Assembly (NCBI RefSeq): GCF_901212655.1
Contig: NZ_CAAKON010000010.1
Span: forward strand, 1 to 31,712
Direction: 5' to 3'
From: Olsenella uli
Lineage (GTDB): Bacteria > Actinomycetota > Coriobacteriia > Coriobacteriales > Atopobiaceae
Length of the DNA stretch: 31,712 nt
This document shows, piece by piece, positions 1-8,982 of this stretch (position 1 is the stretch's first letter; every line of letters starts with the position of its first letter). Both the position numbers and the translations under genes were made by a program. Below the pieces are notes generated by a model, which did not search any database, was not told the DNA's origin, and was given only the letters and a program-made list of their open reading frames with translations.

Positions 1-30
1 GACCGTCATGGTCCGCGGCGACGTGGGCGC
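1..30. repeat. terminal direct repeat, left copy
   Basis: Bases 1-30 are identical to bases 31683-31712, the last 30 of the window. Both copies lie inside a pduA-type gene and in the same reading frame. The match ends exactly at both window edges, which is how an assembler path that closes on itself, or one broken in a repeat, looks. The sequence alone does not say which. Confidence 0.9.
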
Positions 31-160
31 CGTCAAGGCCTCCGTCGACGCCGGCGCCGCGGCTGCCGAGAAGGTGGGCACCGTCGTGTCCGTCCACGTC
101 ATCCCGCGCCCGCACACCGACGTCGAGAAGATCCTGCCCCACACCGCCGCCGAGGCGTAG
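2..160 (+). CDS. pduA: BMC-H shell protein PduA-type, 3' part only
   Basis: This is the C-terminal 52 residues of a hexameric microcompartment shell protein (BMC-H), cut by the window edge. The visible part starts at [13 protein letters not shown], the second half of the Pfam BMC fold, and ends with the tail [14 protein letters not shown], which is also the tail of the PduJ-type gene at 7104. Base 1 is the third position of a codon. The gene lies 51 bases upstream of pduB, the usual pduA-pduB order. The first 30 bases are repeated exactly at the window end, where the 5' part of a pduA-type gene is found in the same frame, so the two may be halves of one gene. In the family this protein forms the pores that pass propanediol. 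Confidence 0.9.
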   Translation, partial: TVMVRGDVGAVKASVDAGAAAAEKVGTVVSVHVIPRPHTDVEKILPHTAAEA

Positions 161-211
161 GCTACACTGCACACGGGCGCATGCGCTCGCTAGACGCGAA
201 GGGAGGTCGCC

Positions 212-1033
212 ATGAGCGACACCAACATCAGCCAGCTCGTAGACGACATTCTTAAGAAGATGGGCTCCGGCTCCGCCGTCCCCAACACCGCCAGCAGCTC
301 CACGGTCGCCAAGGGCGCCCCGAAGCCGGCCGGCGCCTGCAACCTCACCGAGTTCGTGGGCACCGCCATCGGCCACACCATCGGCCTCGTGATCGCCAAC
401 GTCGACCGCCAGGTCCACGAGAAGTTCGGCCTGGACCCGAAGTACCGCTCCATCGGCATCGTCGGCGACCGCACCGGCGCCGGCCCGCAGATCTTCGCGG
501 CCGACGAGGCCGTCAAGGCCACCAACGTCGAGGTGCTCAAGATCGAGCTGCCCCGCGACACCGAGGGCGGCGCCGGCCACGGCTCGCTCATCGTCTTCGG
601 CGCCGAGGACGTCTCCGACGCCCGCCGCGCCGTCGAGGTGACGCTGGCCGACGTCGAGCGCACCATGGGCGATGTCTACGGCAACTCCGCCGGCCACCTG
701 GAGTTCCAGTACACCGCCCGCGCCTCCCACGCCCTGGCCAAGGCCTTCGGCGCCCCGGAGGGCAAGGCCTTCGGCATCACGGTGGGCGCCCCGGCGGCCA
801 TCGGCGTGCTGCTCGGCGACACCGCCGTCAAGGCGGCCACGGTCGACGTGGTCTCGGTCTCCAGCCCCGCCCACGGCACGAGCTTCTCCAACGAGGTCAT
901 CACGACCTTCTCCGGCGACTCGGGCGCCGTCAAGCAGGCCATCGTCGCCGCCCGCGAGGTCGGCAGGCAGGTGCTGGGCGCCATGGAGCCCTCCGAGCCG
1001 CTCGAGAGCACCACGACTCCGTACATCATCTAG
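212..1033 (+). CDS. pduB: BMC-T trimeric shell protein PduB
   Basis: This 273-residue shell protein (Salmonella PduB is about 270) has two tandem BMC domains that assemble as a pseudohexameric trimer with a substrate pore. It has an N-terminal helix, ISQLVDDILKKMGSG (about residues 6-20), then a Ser/Ala/Pro linker to about residue 43, and then the shell core beginning NLTEFVGTAIGHTIGL. In the family this N-terminal extension ties the enzyme core to the shell. Here its helix resembles those of PduD, PduE and PduP in the same window. The ATG follows GAAGGGAGG at good spacing. The gene sits between pduA and pduC. A second, shorter PduB paralog lies at 20600. Confidence 0.95.
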   Translation: MSDTNISQLVDDILKKMGSGSAVPNTASSSTVAKGAPKPAGACNLTEFVGTAIGHTIGLVIANVDRQVHEKFGLDPKYRSIGIVGDRTGAGPQIFAADEAVKATNVEVLKIELPRDTEGGAGHGSLIVFGAEDVSDARRAVEVTLADVERTMGDVYGNSAGHLEFQYTARASHALAKAFGAPEGKAFGITVGAPAAIGVLLGDTAVKAATVDVVSVSSPAHGTSFSNEVITTFSGDSGAVKQAIVAAREVGRQVLGAMEPSEPLESTTTPYII

Positions 1034-1053
1034 GCGAGAGGGAGTCTTGACCA

Positions 1054-2718
1054 ATGCCTAAGTCCAAGCGCTTTGAGGCACTCGCAGAGCGTCCCATCCA
1101 CAAGGATGGCTTCGTCACCGAGTGGCCCGAGGTTGGCTTCGTGGCCACCGAGAGCCCCAACGACCCCACGCCGAGCATCAAGATCGAGAACGGCGTCGTC
1201 ACCGAGATGGACGGCAAGACGCGCGATGAGTTCGACATGCTCGACCAGTTCATCGCCGACACCGCCATTCGTCTCGACAACGCCGAGAAGGCCATGGCCA
1301 CGCCGTCGCTCGACATCGCCCGCATGATGGTCGACATCAACGTGAGCCGTGACGAGGTCCTCGACTACACGCTGAGCTGCACCCCGGCCAAGCTGACCGA
1401 GATCTGCAACCAGCTCAACATCGTCGAGATCATGATGGCCGTGCAGAAGATGCGCGCCCGTGCCTACCCGGCCAACCAGTGCCACACCACCAACCTGCGC
1501 GACAATCCCGTGCAGCTCGTTGCTGACGCGGCCGAGAACGCGGTTCGTGGCTTCGCCGAGCAGGAGACGACGGTCGCCGTCACCCGTTACGCGCCCTTCA
1601 ACGCCATCGCCATCCTCATCGGTACGCAGGCCGCGCGTCCCGGCACTCTGACGCAGTGCTCGCTCGAGGAGGCCACCGAGCTCCAGATGGGCATGCGCGG
1701 TTTCACTACCTACGCCGAGACGATTTCCGTCTATGGCACCGAGAACGTGTTCATGGACGGCGACGACACGCCGTACTCCAAGGCGTTCCTCGCCAGCTGC
1801 TACGCCTCGCGCGGCATGAAGATGCGCTTCACCTCCGGCACCGGCTCTGAGGTGCAGATGGGCTTCGCCGAGGGCAAGTCCATGCTCTACCTCGAGGCCC
1901 GCTGCCTCGCCATCACCAAGGGCGCTGGCGTCCAGGGCACCCAGAACGGCTCGGTGTCCTGCATCGGCGTCCCGGCTGCCGTCCCCGGCGGCCTGCGCGT
2001 CGTGGCCTCCGAGAACCTGCTCTCGATGATGCTCGACCTCGAGTCGACCACCTCGAACGACCAGTCGTTCACGCACTCCGACCTTCGCCGCTCCGTGCGT
2101 ACCATGCCGCAGTTCCTCCCTGGCACCGACTACATCTGCTCGGGTTACGCCGGCGAGCCCAACTACGACAACATGTTCGCAGGCTCCAACTGGGACGCCC
2201 ACGACTTCGACGACTGGTGCGTCATCCAGCGCGACATGCGCGTCGACGCCGGCCTTCGTCCGGCCAAGGAGGAGGAGGTCGTCAAGGCGCGCAACTACGC
2301 GGCTCGTGCCCTCCAGGGCCTCTTCCGCGAGCTCGGCCTGCCGCCGATCACCGACGAGGAGGTCGAGGCCGCGACGTATGCCGACGGCTCGAAGGATATG
2401 CCCGAGCGCAACATCAACGAGGATCTCAAGGCCGTCGAGGACATGATGAACCGCGGCACCAACGGCGTTGACATCATTCGCGCCCTCGACAAGGCCGGGT
2501 TCAAGGATGTCGCCCACGCCATCTTCAACATGATGAAGCAGCGTGTCTCCGGTGACTACCTGCACACCGCTGCTATCGTCACCTCCGACTGGGAGGTCCA
2601 GTCGGCCGTCAACATGCCCAACACCTACCAGGGCCCCAAGACCGGCTACCAGATGTCTGCCGAGCGCTGGAACGAGATCAAGGACCTTCCGTGGGCCGTT
2701 GATCCCGAGACGATTTAG
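1054..2718 (+). CDS. pduC: B12-dependent propanediol dehydratase large subunit
   Basis: This is the catalytic alpha subunit of adenosylcobalamin-dependent diol dehydratase, which converts 1,2-propanediol to propionaldehyde (and glycerol to 3-hydroxypropionaldehyde) inside the microcompartment. The 554-residue length equals that of classical PduC. Family segments are clear: [22 protein letters not shown] at the start, the barrel segments [14 protein letters not shown] and [12 protein letters not shown], and the C-terminal [13 protein letters not shown]. It has no N-terminal targeting helix, as expected if PduD and PduE carry it. The ATG at 1054 follows a GAGAGGGAG ribosome site. pduD and pduE follow directly. 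Confidence 0.97.
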   Translation: MPKSKRFEALAERPIHKDGFVTEWPEVGFVATESPNDPTPSIKIENGVVTEMDGKTRDEFDMLDQFIADTAIRLDNAEKAMATPSLDIARMMVDINVSRDEVLDYTLSCTPAKLTEICNQLNIVEIMMAVQKMRARAYPANQCHTTNLRDNPVQLVADAAENAVRGFAEQETTVAVTRYAPFNAIAILIGTQAARPGTLTQCSLEEATELQMGMRGFTTYAETISVYGTENVFMDGDDTPYSKAFLASCYASRGMKMRFTSGTGSEVQMGFAEGKSMLYLEARCLAITKGAGVQGTQNGSVSCIGVPAAVPGGLRVVASENLLSMMLDLESTTSNDQSFTHSDLRRSVRTMPQFLPGTDYICSGYAGEPNYDNMFAGSNWDAHDFDDWCVIQRDMRVDAGLRPAKEEEVVKARNYAARALQGLFRELGLPPITDEEVEAATYADGSKDMPERNINEDLKAVEDMMNRGTNGVDIIRALDKAGFKDVAHAIFNMMKQRVSGDYLHTAAIVTSDWEVQSAVNMPNTYQGPKTGYQMSAERWNEIKDLPWAVDPETI

Positions 2719-2732
2719 AAAGGGGTGGCGCA

Positions 2733-3476
2733 ATGAATATCGATGAGGCTACGCTTCGCACCATCGTCGAGCAGGTCGTCAAGAATCTGAACGCGACCCC
2801 TGCGGCCACGGCCGCAGCTCCCAGCACGACCTCGGCGCCCGCCGGGGACGCGCAGGAGGTCACCACGACCAATAAGGGCGGCTTCGCCCAGGTCGAGGGC
2901 TCTGCCACGCCCACCGAGGGGCGCCAGAAGGGCATGGTGCTCACCGAGGTCGGCGAGGCCCAGAAGGGCACCGAGCCCAGCGAGGTCGTCGTCGGCCTTG
3001 CCGCCGCCTTCGGCAAGTACCAGCATGAGAACATCGTGCACGTGCCACACACTGACATCCTGCGCGAGGTTCTCGCCGGCATCGAGGAGGAGGGCTGCAA
3101 GTGGCGTGTCATCCGCGTCTACCGCACCTCCGACGTCTCGTTTGTCGCGCATGATGCCGCCGAGTACTCCGGCAGCGGCATCGGTATCGGCATTCAATCC
3201 AAGGGCACTACGGTCATTCACCAGAAGGACCTGCCGCCCCTGAACAACCTCGAGCTGTTCCCGCAGTGTCCGCTCATCGACCTGGACACCTACCGCCAGA
3301 TCGGCAAGAACGCGGCCATGTACGCCAAGGGCCAGTCGCCCACGCCGGTGCCCATGAAGAACGACCAGATGGCGCGCCCGCGCTTCCAGGCCGTCTCGGC
3401 GCTGCTCCATATCAAGGAGACCGAGCACACCGACCGCAACCGTGGCCCGCAGGCCATCAACGTCAAGTTTGACTAG
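2733..3476 (+). CDS. pduD: propanediol dehydratase medium subunit
   Basis: This is the beta subunit of the B12-dependent diol dehydratase, 247 residues (Salmonella PduD is about 224). Residues 1-20 form an amphipathic helix, [17 protein letters not shown], followed by an Ala/Thr/Pro linker to about residue 50. In the family this is the encapsulation peptide that directs the whole enzyme into the shell. The core has GFAQVEG, the B12-binding-like segment [29 protein letters not shown], and the ending [11 protein letters not shown]. The extra length relative to the enterobacterial protein lies mostly in the linker. The gene starts 14 bases after the pduC stop, with AAAGGGGTGG as ribosome site. 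Confidence 0.96.
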   Translation: MNIDEATLRTIVEQVVKNLNATPAATAAAPSTTSAPAGDAQEVTTTNKGGFAQVEGSATPTEGRQKGMVLTEVGEAQKGTEPSEVVVGLAAAFGKYQHENIVHVPHTDILREVLAGIEEEGCKWRVIRVYRTSDVSFVAHDAAEYSGSGIGIGIQSKGTTVIHQKDLPPLNNLELFPQCPLIDLDTYRQIGKNAAMYAKGQSPTPVPMKNDQMARPRFQAVSALLHIKETEHTDRNRGPQAINVKFD

Positions 3477-3488
3477 GGAGGAGGAACC

Positions 3489-4016
3489 ATGGATCAGGAA
3501 GCTTTGATGAAGGACGTCGTGGCGCAGGTTCTGGCCGCGATGGGCAAGGACGGCGTCTCTGCCCCCAAGTCCGCAGCGACCGCCCACGAGGTGCCTGCCT
3601 CCGAGCGCGTCACCAAGGCCGACTACCCGCTCGGTGAGCATATCCCCGACAGGCTCAAGTCGCCGACGGGCGTTCGCTTGTCCGACATGAAGTACGAGGA
3701 CGTCATCTCCGGCAAGCTCAACTTCAAGGACCTCGCGATTACCCCCGAGACCTTGGAGTTGCAGGCCGAGGTCGCCGAGAGCGTGCGTCGCGATGCCTTT
3801 GCCGGCAATATGCGTCGAGCCGGCGAGCTCATCGCCGTCCCCGACGATCGCCTACTCGAGATGTACAACGCGCTGCGTCCGTACCGCTCCACCAAGCAGG
3901 AGCTGCTCGACATGGCCGACGAGCTCGAGAAGCAGTACAACGCGCCCGTGTGCGCCAAGCTCGTGCGTGATGCCGCCGCCATCTACGAGAAGCGCGACCG
4001 CCTCAAGAAGGCCTAG
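3489..4016 (+). CDS. pduE: propanediol dehydratase small subunit
   Basis: This is the gamma subunit of the B12-dependent diol dehydratase, 175 residues, close to the usual 173. It begins with a helix, EALMKDVVAQVLAAMG, of the same pattern as the PduD and PduP targeting peptides, then a short linker, then the conserved core: DYPLGEHIPDRLKSPTG, the LNFKDLAITPETLELQAEVA segment, and a C-terminal helical part with LRPYRSTKQELLDMADEL. The ribosome site AGGGAGGAGG precedes the ATG. The gene lies 12 bases after pduD and 21 bases before pduG, so stoichiometric co-expression is expected. Confidence 0.96.
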   Translation: MDQEALMKDVVAQVLAAMGKDGVSAPKSAATAHEVPASERVTKADYPLGEHIPDRLKSPTGVRLSDMKYEDVISGKLNFKDLAITPETLELQAEVAESVRRDAFAGNMRRAGELIAVPDDRLLEMYNALRPYRSTKQELLDMADELEKQYNAPVCAKLVRDAAAIYEKRDRLKKA

Positions 4017-4037
4017 GCGGTTGCCAGGAGATTCGCG

Positions 4038-5867
4038 ATGAAACTAGTTGCTGGTATTGACATAGGTAATGCCACGACTGAGACTGCCCTTGCCCGCATC
4101 GATGATGCGGGCGGGGTGGTTTTCCTGTCGAGCGCCCGTGTTGCCACCACGGGCATCAAGGGTACCCTCCAGAACATCAATGGCATCTTTCACTCGCTCT
4201 CCGTGGCCGTCAAGCAGGCCAACCTCGAGGTCACCGATGTCGAGGAGATCCTGCTCAACGAGGCGGCCCCGGTCATCGGCGACGTTGCCATGGAGACCGT
4301 GACCGAGACGATCATCACCGAGTCCACGATGATTGGCCACAACCCCTCGACGCCTGGCGGCGAGGGCGTGGGCGTGGGCGAGACGGTCGACATCCAGGCG
4401 CTGTGCCATACGGAGCACGAGAAGGACTATATCGTCGTGGTCCCGCCCGCCGTGGGCTTCGAGGAGGCTGCGCGCCTCATCAACGAGGCTGCCCGTAACG
4501 GCATCTCGATCACCGCGGGCATCGTCAAGCGTGACGACGGCGTGCTCATCAACAATCGTCTCGAGCACAAGATTCCCATCGTCGACGAGGTCATGCTCAT
4601 CGAGAAGGTGCCCCTGGGCATGCGAGCCGCGGTGGAGGTGGCGGGCGTGGGCGACGTCGTGCAGACGCTGTCCAACCCCTTCGGCATCGCCACCGTGTTT
4701 GGCCTCGGCTCCGAGGAGGTCAAGCAGGTGGTTCCCATCGCGCGCGCCCTCATCGGCAACCGCTCGGCCGTCGTCATCAAGACACCCGCCGGCGACGTCA
4801 AGGAGCGCCGCATCCCGGCGGGCCAGATTGAGTTCGAGGGCGCCAACGGCCACGTCGAGAAGGTTGACGTTGACGCCGGCGCCAACAAGATCATGGCCGC
4901 CGAGGGCAACGTTGGCGAGGTGGTCGACGTGCACGGCGAGGCCGGCACCAACGCGGGCGGCATGCTCGAGAACGTGCGCCTCGTCATGAGCAATCTCACC
5001 AAGAAGCACCCGCGTGACATCAAGATCCAAGACTTGCTCGCGGTCGACACGTTTACGCCGCAGAAGGTCAAGGGCGGCCTTGCCAACGAGTTCTCCCAGG
5101 AGAACGCCGTGGGCGTGGCCGCTATGGTGCAGGCCGACCGCCTTGCGATGCAGACGATCGCCGACGACTTCGCCAGGCAGGTCAGCGTTCCCGTCCACGT
5201 GGGCGGCGTCGAGGCCGACATGGCCATCCGCGGCGCACTCACCACTCCGGGTACCACGAAACCCATCGCCATCCTCGATATGGGCGCCGGCTCCACGGAC
5301 GCATCAATCATCAACGCTGAGGGGAAGATTCACTTCATCCACCTCGCGGGTGCGGGCAATATGGTCACGATGCTGATTCAGTCCGAGATGGGCCTCGAGA
5401 GTTTCGAGGAGGCCGAGGAGATCAAGAAGTACCCGCTTGCCAAGGTCGAGAGCATGTTCCACATCCGTCACGAGAACGGCACGGTCGAGTTCTTCAGCGA
5501 CCCGCTCGACCCCTCTATCTTCGCGCGCGTCGTCGTTCTCAAGCCCGACGGCCCGCAGGCCATCAACTCCGATCTCAACATGGAGCGCATTCGCACCATC
5601 CGCCGCGAGGCCAAGCGCAAGGTCTTCGTGACTGACGCGCTGCGCGCCCTCAGGCGCGTGAGCCCCACCGGAGACCCGCGCGACATCGGCTTCGTTGTCA
5701 TGGTGGGTGGCTCCTCGCTTGACTTCGAGGTGCCGACGATGATCACCGACGCGCTCTCGCACTACAAGATTGTGGCCGGCCGCGGCAACATCCGTGGCAC
5801 CGAGGGACCCTGCAACGCGGTTGCCACGGGCCTCGTGCTTTCCATGACCGCGGGCGGAGGGGTGTGA
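4038..5867 (+). CDS. pduG: diol dehydratase reactivase large subunit
   Basis: This is the large subunit of the ATP-dependent chaperone-like factor that swaps damaged cobalamin out of inactivated diol dehydratase. Its 609 residues match the usual 610. The N-terminus has the actin/Hsp70-type nucleotide motif GIDIGNATTETALARI. Other family segments are TGIKGTLQNINGI, the central swivelling region, the second phosphate motif ILDMGAGSTDASI (about residues 414-426) and the final VMVGGSSLDFEVP. pduH starts 1 base after its stop. Its presence indicates that the B12 enzyme is used in earnest, because suicide inactivation is a property of that enzyme. Confidence 0.96.
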   Translation: MKLVAGIDIGNATTETALARIDDAGGVVFLSSARVATTGIKGTLQNINGIFHSLSVAVKQANLEVTDVEEILLNEAAPVIGDVAMETVTETIITESTMIGHNPSTPGGEGVGVGETVDIQALCHTEHEKDYIVVVPPAVGFEEAARLINEAARNGISITAGIVKRDDGVLINNRLEHKIPIVDEVMLIEKVPLGMRAAVEVAGVGDVVQTLSNPFGIATVFGLGSEEVKQVVPIARALIGNRSAVVIKTPAGDVKERRIPAGQIEFEGANGHVEKVDVDAGANKIMAAEGNVGEVVDVHGEAGTNAGGMLENVRLVMSNLTKKHPRDIKIQDLLAVDTFTPQKVKGGLANEFSQENAVGVAAMVQADRLAMQTIADDFARQVSVPVHVGGVEADMAIRGALTTPGTTKPIAILDMGAGSTDASIINAEGKIHFIHLAGAGNMVTMLIQSEMGLESFEEAEEIKKYPLAKVESMFHIRHENGTVEFFSDPLDPSIFARVVVLKPDGPQAINSDLNMERIRTIRREAKRKVFVTDALRALRRVSPTGDPRDIGFVVMVGGSSLDFEVPTMITDALSHYKIVAGRGNIRGTEGPCNAVATGLVLSMTAGGGV

Positions 5868-5868
5868 C

Positions 5869-6216
5869 ATGGCCATCGCCGTTGCAGCCAGGCCCGACAT
5901 CTGCGTCATGCACACGCCCAGCGCCTCGCCCGACGTGCTCAGGGAGGTCTACCTGGGCATGGAGGAGGAGGGCATTCCCTGGCACGTGAGCATGCATGAC
6001 TCGGGTGACGCCAATGAGCTTGCGCGTCTCGCCTCAGTGGAGTCGAGATTGGAGGTAGGAGTAGGGGTGGACGACAAAAATGTCGCCCTTCGCTTCACTA
6101 AGCTAACTACAGATGCTCCCTTGTTTCAGGCTCCTGCGCAGCCCGGTTCCTATCAGGTCCGAACTATCGGAACGAATGCCGCGCGGCTGATCAAGCGACT
6201 TCCATTCAAGATGTAG
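5869..6216 (+). CDS. pduH: diol dehydratase reactivase small subunit
   Basis: This 115-residue protein is the small reactivase subunit, which pairs with PduG and resembles the diol dehydratase beta subunit it displaces. It has the B12-enzyme-like segment SPDVLREVYLGMEEEGIPWHV and ends GTNAARLIKRLPFKM, as in the family. From about base 6040 to the stop the base composition is noticeably less GC-rich than the surroundings and uses codons rare elsewhere here (AGA, GGA, GTA, CTA, ACA), although the protein stays family-like. There are 33 bases to the pduK start. Confidence 0.93.
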   Translation: MAIAVAARPDICVMHTPSASPDVLREVYLGMEEEGIPWHVSMHDSGDANELARLASVESRLEVGVGVDDKNVALRFTKLTTDAPLFQAPAQPGSYQVRTIGTNAARLIKRLPFKM

Positions 6217-6249
6217 TGTCCCGCCAAGTTGTTCGAGGGAGGTGTAGCG

Positions 6250-7056
6250 ATGTTGAAGCAGAGTCTGGGCCTCATCGAGACCGAGGGACTTGCGGCTGGC
6301 ATTGAGGCCGCCGATACGGCCGTAAAGGCGGCCAACGTCACGCTCGTGGGCTATGAGCTCACGATGGGCGGCGGCTGGACCACGATCAAGATCCTCGGTG
6401 ACGTGGGTGCCGTGAAGGCTGCCGTCTCCGCCGCAGCGGCGTCTGCCTCTCGCTTGGGGCGCGTCGTCTCCACGCAGGTCATTGCCCGCCCATCTGAGTC
6501 GCTCGAGGCGCTCGTCATCAACAGGCGCACGCTTGGCTCTATGCCCGGCGCCCGTGCCGACGTGAAGGGTAACTCGCCTCTGAGCGCTTCGTACGTTGCC
6601 CCGGCGAAGGTCGAGCCCGACACCAAGCCTGAGGCCAAGGTCCCGAGCGATGAGGCTCCCAAGCCCGCCTCGGCCAAGAAGGCCCCCGCAAAGCCCAAGG
6701 CCGCGCGCAAGAAGGCGGCACCCGCCAAGCCGAGCGCGCCCGGCGCCCCCGAGGCTTCCGTGATGGACAAGGCAACTGAGGCGCCCAAGCCTGTGGCCAA
6801 GCCGAGCCCCAGCGTCTCCATGACGCCTGGTTCCGCACCGGCCGCCAAGCCTGAGGCCAAGGCGTCGGCTCCCAGGCCAGCGCCGGCGGCGAAGCCGACG
6901 GATGTCACAAGCTTTGCGAAGGCGGCGCCCGCCAAGCCGGCGGATCCCAAGCCTGAGGCCGCAAAGCGTAGCGACGCCAAGAGCCGGCCTGCGCCCACAA
7001 CCACCCCCAAGCGAGGGACTCGTCCCTCTCGCGGCAAGGGTCCCAACCATAAGTAA
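6250..7056 (+). CDS. pduK: BMC-H shell protein with long basic tail (PduK-like)
   Basis: This 268-residue protein has one BMC-H domain (about residues 1-88; [20 protein letters not shown], then [16 protein letters not shown]) followed by about 180 residues of low-complexity Ala/Lys/Pro sequence such as [19 protein letters not shown]. The position after the reactivase and before pduJ matches pduK. Salmonella PduK also has a C-terminal extension, but a much shorter one. No cysteines are seen in this tail. The ATG at 6250 was chosen because GAGGGAGG sits just upstream; an in-frame TTG at 6229 would overlap that site. The tail looks like linker histone H1 or polycation tails and is probably disordered. 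Confidence 0.88.
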   Translation: MLKQSLGLIETEGLAAGIEAADTAVKAANVTLVGYELTMGGGWTTIKILGDVGAVKAAVSAAAASASRLGRVVSTQVIARPSESLEALVINRRTLGSMPGARADVKGNSPLSASYVAPAKVEPDTKPEAKVPSDEAPKPASAKKAPAKPKAARKKAAPAKPSAPGAPEASVMDKATEAPKPVAKPSPSVSMTPGSAPAAKPEAKASAPRPAPAAKPTDVTSFAKAAPAKPADPKPEAAKRSDAKSRPAPTTTPKRGTRPSRGKGPNHK

Positions 7057-7103
7057 CCAACGGTGGGCGCGCATGCTCGCCCACACGGCAAGGAGGAACT
7101 GAT

Positions 7104-7379
7104 ATGAACGAAGCTCTCGGCATGATTGAGACCAAGGGTCTCGTTGGCGCCATCGAGGCCGCCGATGCCATGACCAAGTCGGCCAACGTCTCTCTGACTG
7201 GCTACGAGAAGATCGGCAGCGGCCTTGTTACCGTCATGGTCCGTGGTGACGTGGGCGCCGTCAAGGCCGCCGTCGACGCCGGTTCTGCCGCCGCCGAGCA
7301 GGTTGGTGAGGTCGTTTCTCAGCACGTCATCCCGCGCCCGCACACCGACGTCGAGAAGATCCTGCCGAAGACCCTCTAG
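7104..7379 (+). CDS. pduJ: BMC-H shell protein PduJ-type
   Basis: This is a single-domain hexameric shell protein of 91 residues, the standard PduA/PduJ length. It begins [20 protein letters not shown], has the pore-side segment [28 protein letters not shown], and ends [15 protein letters not shown]. It is very similar to the pduA-type pieces at both window ends but differs at many codons, so it is a separate paralog. The pduJ name rests on its position between pduK and pduL; PduA and PduJ cannot be told apart by sequence alone. The ribosome site AAGGAGG precedes the ATG. Confidence 0.93.
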   Translation: MNEALGMIETKGLVGAIEAADAMTKSANVSLTGYEKIGSGLVTVMVRGDVGAVKAAVDAGSAAAEQVGEVVSQHVIPRPHTDVEKILPKTL

Positions 7380-7404
7380 GGAAACGTTCTGAGGGAGACA
7401 GCAT

Positions 7405-8082
7405 ATGAATCTTCAAGGTGTTGACAGGAGCGAGCTCGTGAAGGTCGTCACGAAGCTCGTCGTCGAGAAGCTCGGGGGCGAGGTTGAGCCCGATCCTGAC
7501 CGTCAGATCAAGATTGGCGTCTCGAACCACCACGTTCACCTTGACCGTCCCACGATGGATGCGCTGTTCGGGGCTGGCAGCGAGCTTCATCCGATGAAGC
7601 TGCTCGGCCAGCCGGGCCAGTACGCCTCCGCCGAGACCGTCACGGTGACGGGCCCGCGCGGCTCTCTCAAGCGCCTGCGCATCCTGGGTCCGCTTCGCGC
7701 CAAGACCCAGGTCGAGATCTCTGCCACCGACGGCCGCACGATCGGCGTCAACCCGCCTGTGCGCGAGAGTGGTCACCACGAGGGAACCCCGGGCTGCAAG
7801 ATCTCGGGCCCTAAGGGCGAGATCGAGATCAAGGACGGCGTCATCGTCGCACTGCGTCACATCCACATGCACGATGACGACGCGAAGCGCTTTGGCGTCA
7901 CGAACGGCGAGATCGTCCGCGTGAAGGTCCCTGGTCCGCGAGGCGGCATCATGGACAACGTGGTGGTGCGCTCCAGCCCCAAGTACACGCTGGAGATGCA
8001 CATCGACACGGACGAGGGCAATGCATTTGGACTGAAGACCGGCGACTTCGTCGAGCTTCTGAAGTCTGGGGAGAAGGCGTAG
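7405..8082 (+). CDS. pduL: phosphate propanoyltransferase PduL
   Basis: This 225-residue enzyme converts propionyl-CoA plus phosphate to propionyl-phosphate and CoA, so it recycles CoA inside the shell. Two PduL beta-barrel repeats are visible with their zinc-binding histidine motifs: VSNHHVHLDRPTMDALFG near residues 38-55 and RHIHMHDDDAKRFGV near 152-166. The conserved GQYASAETVTVTGPRG also appears. The N-terminus VDRSELVKVVTKLVVEKLG is an amphipathic helix of the cargo-targeting type, which suggests the microcompartment form of PduL. The gene lies 25 bases after pduJ with GAGGGAG as ribosome site. Confidence 0.95.
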   Translation: MNLQGVDRSELVKVVTKLVVEKLGGEVEPDPDRQIKIGVSNHHVHLDRPTMDALFGAGSELHPMKLLGQPGQYASAETVTVTGPRGSLKRLRILGPLRAKTQVEISATDGRTIGVNPPVRESGHHEGTPGCKISGPKGEIEIKDGVIVALRHIHMHDDDAKRFGVTNGEIVRVKVPGPRGGIMDNVVVRSSPKYTLEMHIDTDEGNAFGLKTGDFVELLKSGEKA

Positions 8083-8091
8083 GGAGGCAGC

Positions 8092-8922
8092 TTGGCTGAT
8101 GAGCTTGCGAGTGCCAATGCGGTACTGAAGGAGTTCGAGCGCCTGGTAGACACGGGCGCCACCAATCCCTTCGAGGGTCCGCTCAGGTGCGGTGTCGACC
8201 TCGGCACGGCAAACATCGTGCTTGCTGTTGTCGATGAAGACAACAAGCCCGTCGCTGGCGCCTCGTTTCCCTCCAAGGTGGTGCGTGACGGCGTGGTGGT
8301 TGACTACATAGGCGCCATCCGCGTTGTCACGCGCCTCAAGGACCAGCTTGAGCAGGCGCTTGGCGTCGAGCTCGATGCCGGTGCGTGCGCCATCCCCCCC
8401 GGAGTCGCCGAGGGCAGCGTCAAGGCCCTGGGCAACGTGGTGGAGGGTGCGGGTTTTCGTCTTGCCGGCGTGCTCGACGAGCCAACGGCCGCGTCTTTGG
8501 TGCTCGAAATCAAGGAGGGCGCTGTGGTTGACGTGGGTGGCGGCACGACGGGAATCTCCATCCTCCACGAAGGCAAGGTGACCTTCACGGCCGACGAGCC
8601 CACTGGCGGTGGGCACATGACGCTCGTGCTCTCCGGCGCCATGGGCATCTCCACCGAGGAGGCTGAGGCCATGAAGCGTGATCCCGCGCAGGAGCGCCTC
8701 GTGTACCCCGCCGTCCGCTTTACCGTCGAAAAGATGGCCGCGATCGTCAAGCAGTTCCTCAGCACCGACCCGACCGTCGACACGGTCTACGTCGTGGGCG
8801 GTGCGTGCAGCTTCTCCGAGTTCGCAGCCACGTTCGAGAAGTACCTGGGGCTGCGCGTTGTGAAGCCCTATGCGCCTCTGCTCGTCACGCCGCTGGGTAT
8901 TGCCTACGGCTGTGGCGCCTAG
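8092..8922 (+). CDS. eutJ: EutJ-like Hsp70/actin-fold protein
   Basis: This 276-residue protein belongs to the EutJ family, actin/Hsp70-fold ATPase-like proteins found in ethanolamine and some propanediol microcompartment operons. Visible nucleotide-binding motifs are GVDLGTANIVLAVVDE near residue 38, VVDVGGGTTGISIL near residue 145 and the late VVGGACSFSEF. It is too short for a full DnaK and lacks a substrate domain. Its exact job is unknown even in the family; a chaperone or assembly role is usually assumed. The start is TTG, preceded closely by AGGGAGG and 9 bases after the pduL stop. Confidence 0.88.
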   Translation: MADELASANAVLKEFERLVDTGATNPFEGPLRCGVDLGTANIVLAVVDEDNKPVAGASFPSKVVRDGVVVDYIGAIRVVTRLKDQLEQALGVELDAGACAIPPGVAEGSVKALGNVVEGAGFRLAGVLDEPTAASLVLEIKEGAVVDVGGGTTGISILHEGKVTFTADEPTGGGHMTLVLSGAMGISTEEAEAMKRDPAQERLVYPAVRFTVEKMAAIVKQFLSTDPTVDTVYVVGGACSFSEFAATFEKYLGLRVVKPYAPLLVTPLGIAYGCGA

Positions 8923-8982
8923 TGGGTGCACCCAAGCACTTCCGCATCATTGGTTCACTAGACAAGCGAGAGAGGAGGCGTG

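Noticed and set aside
1030..2733. 567-codon open frame on the minus strand opposite pduC
   Set aside because: It is a shadow of GC-rich codon use in a clear pduC gene. The protein is His/Val/Gly-rich without a fold signature and overlaps the real gene completely.
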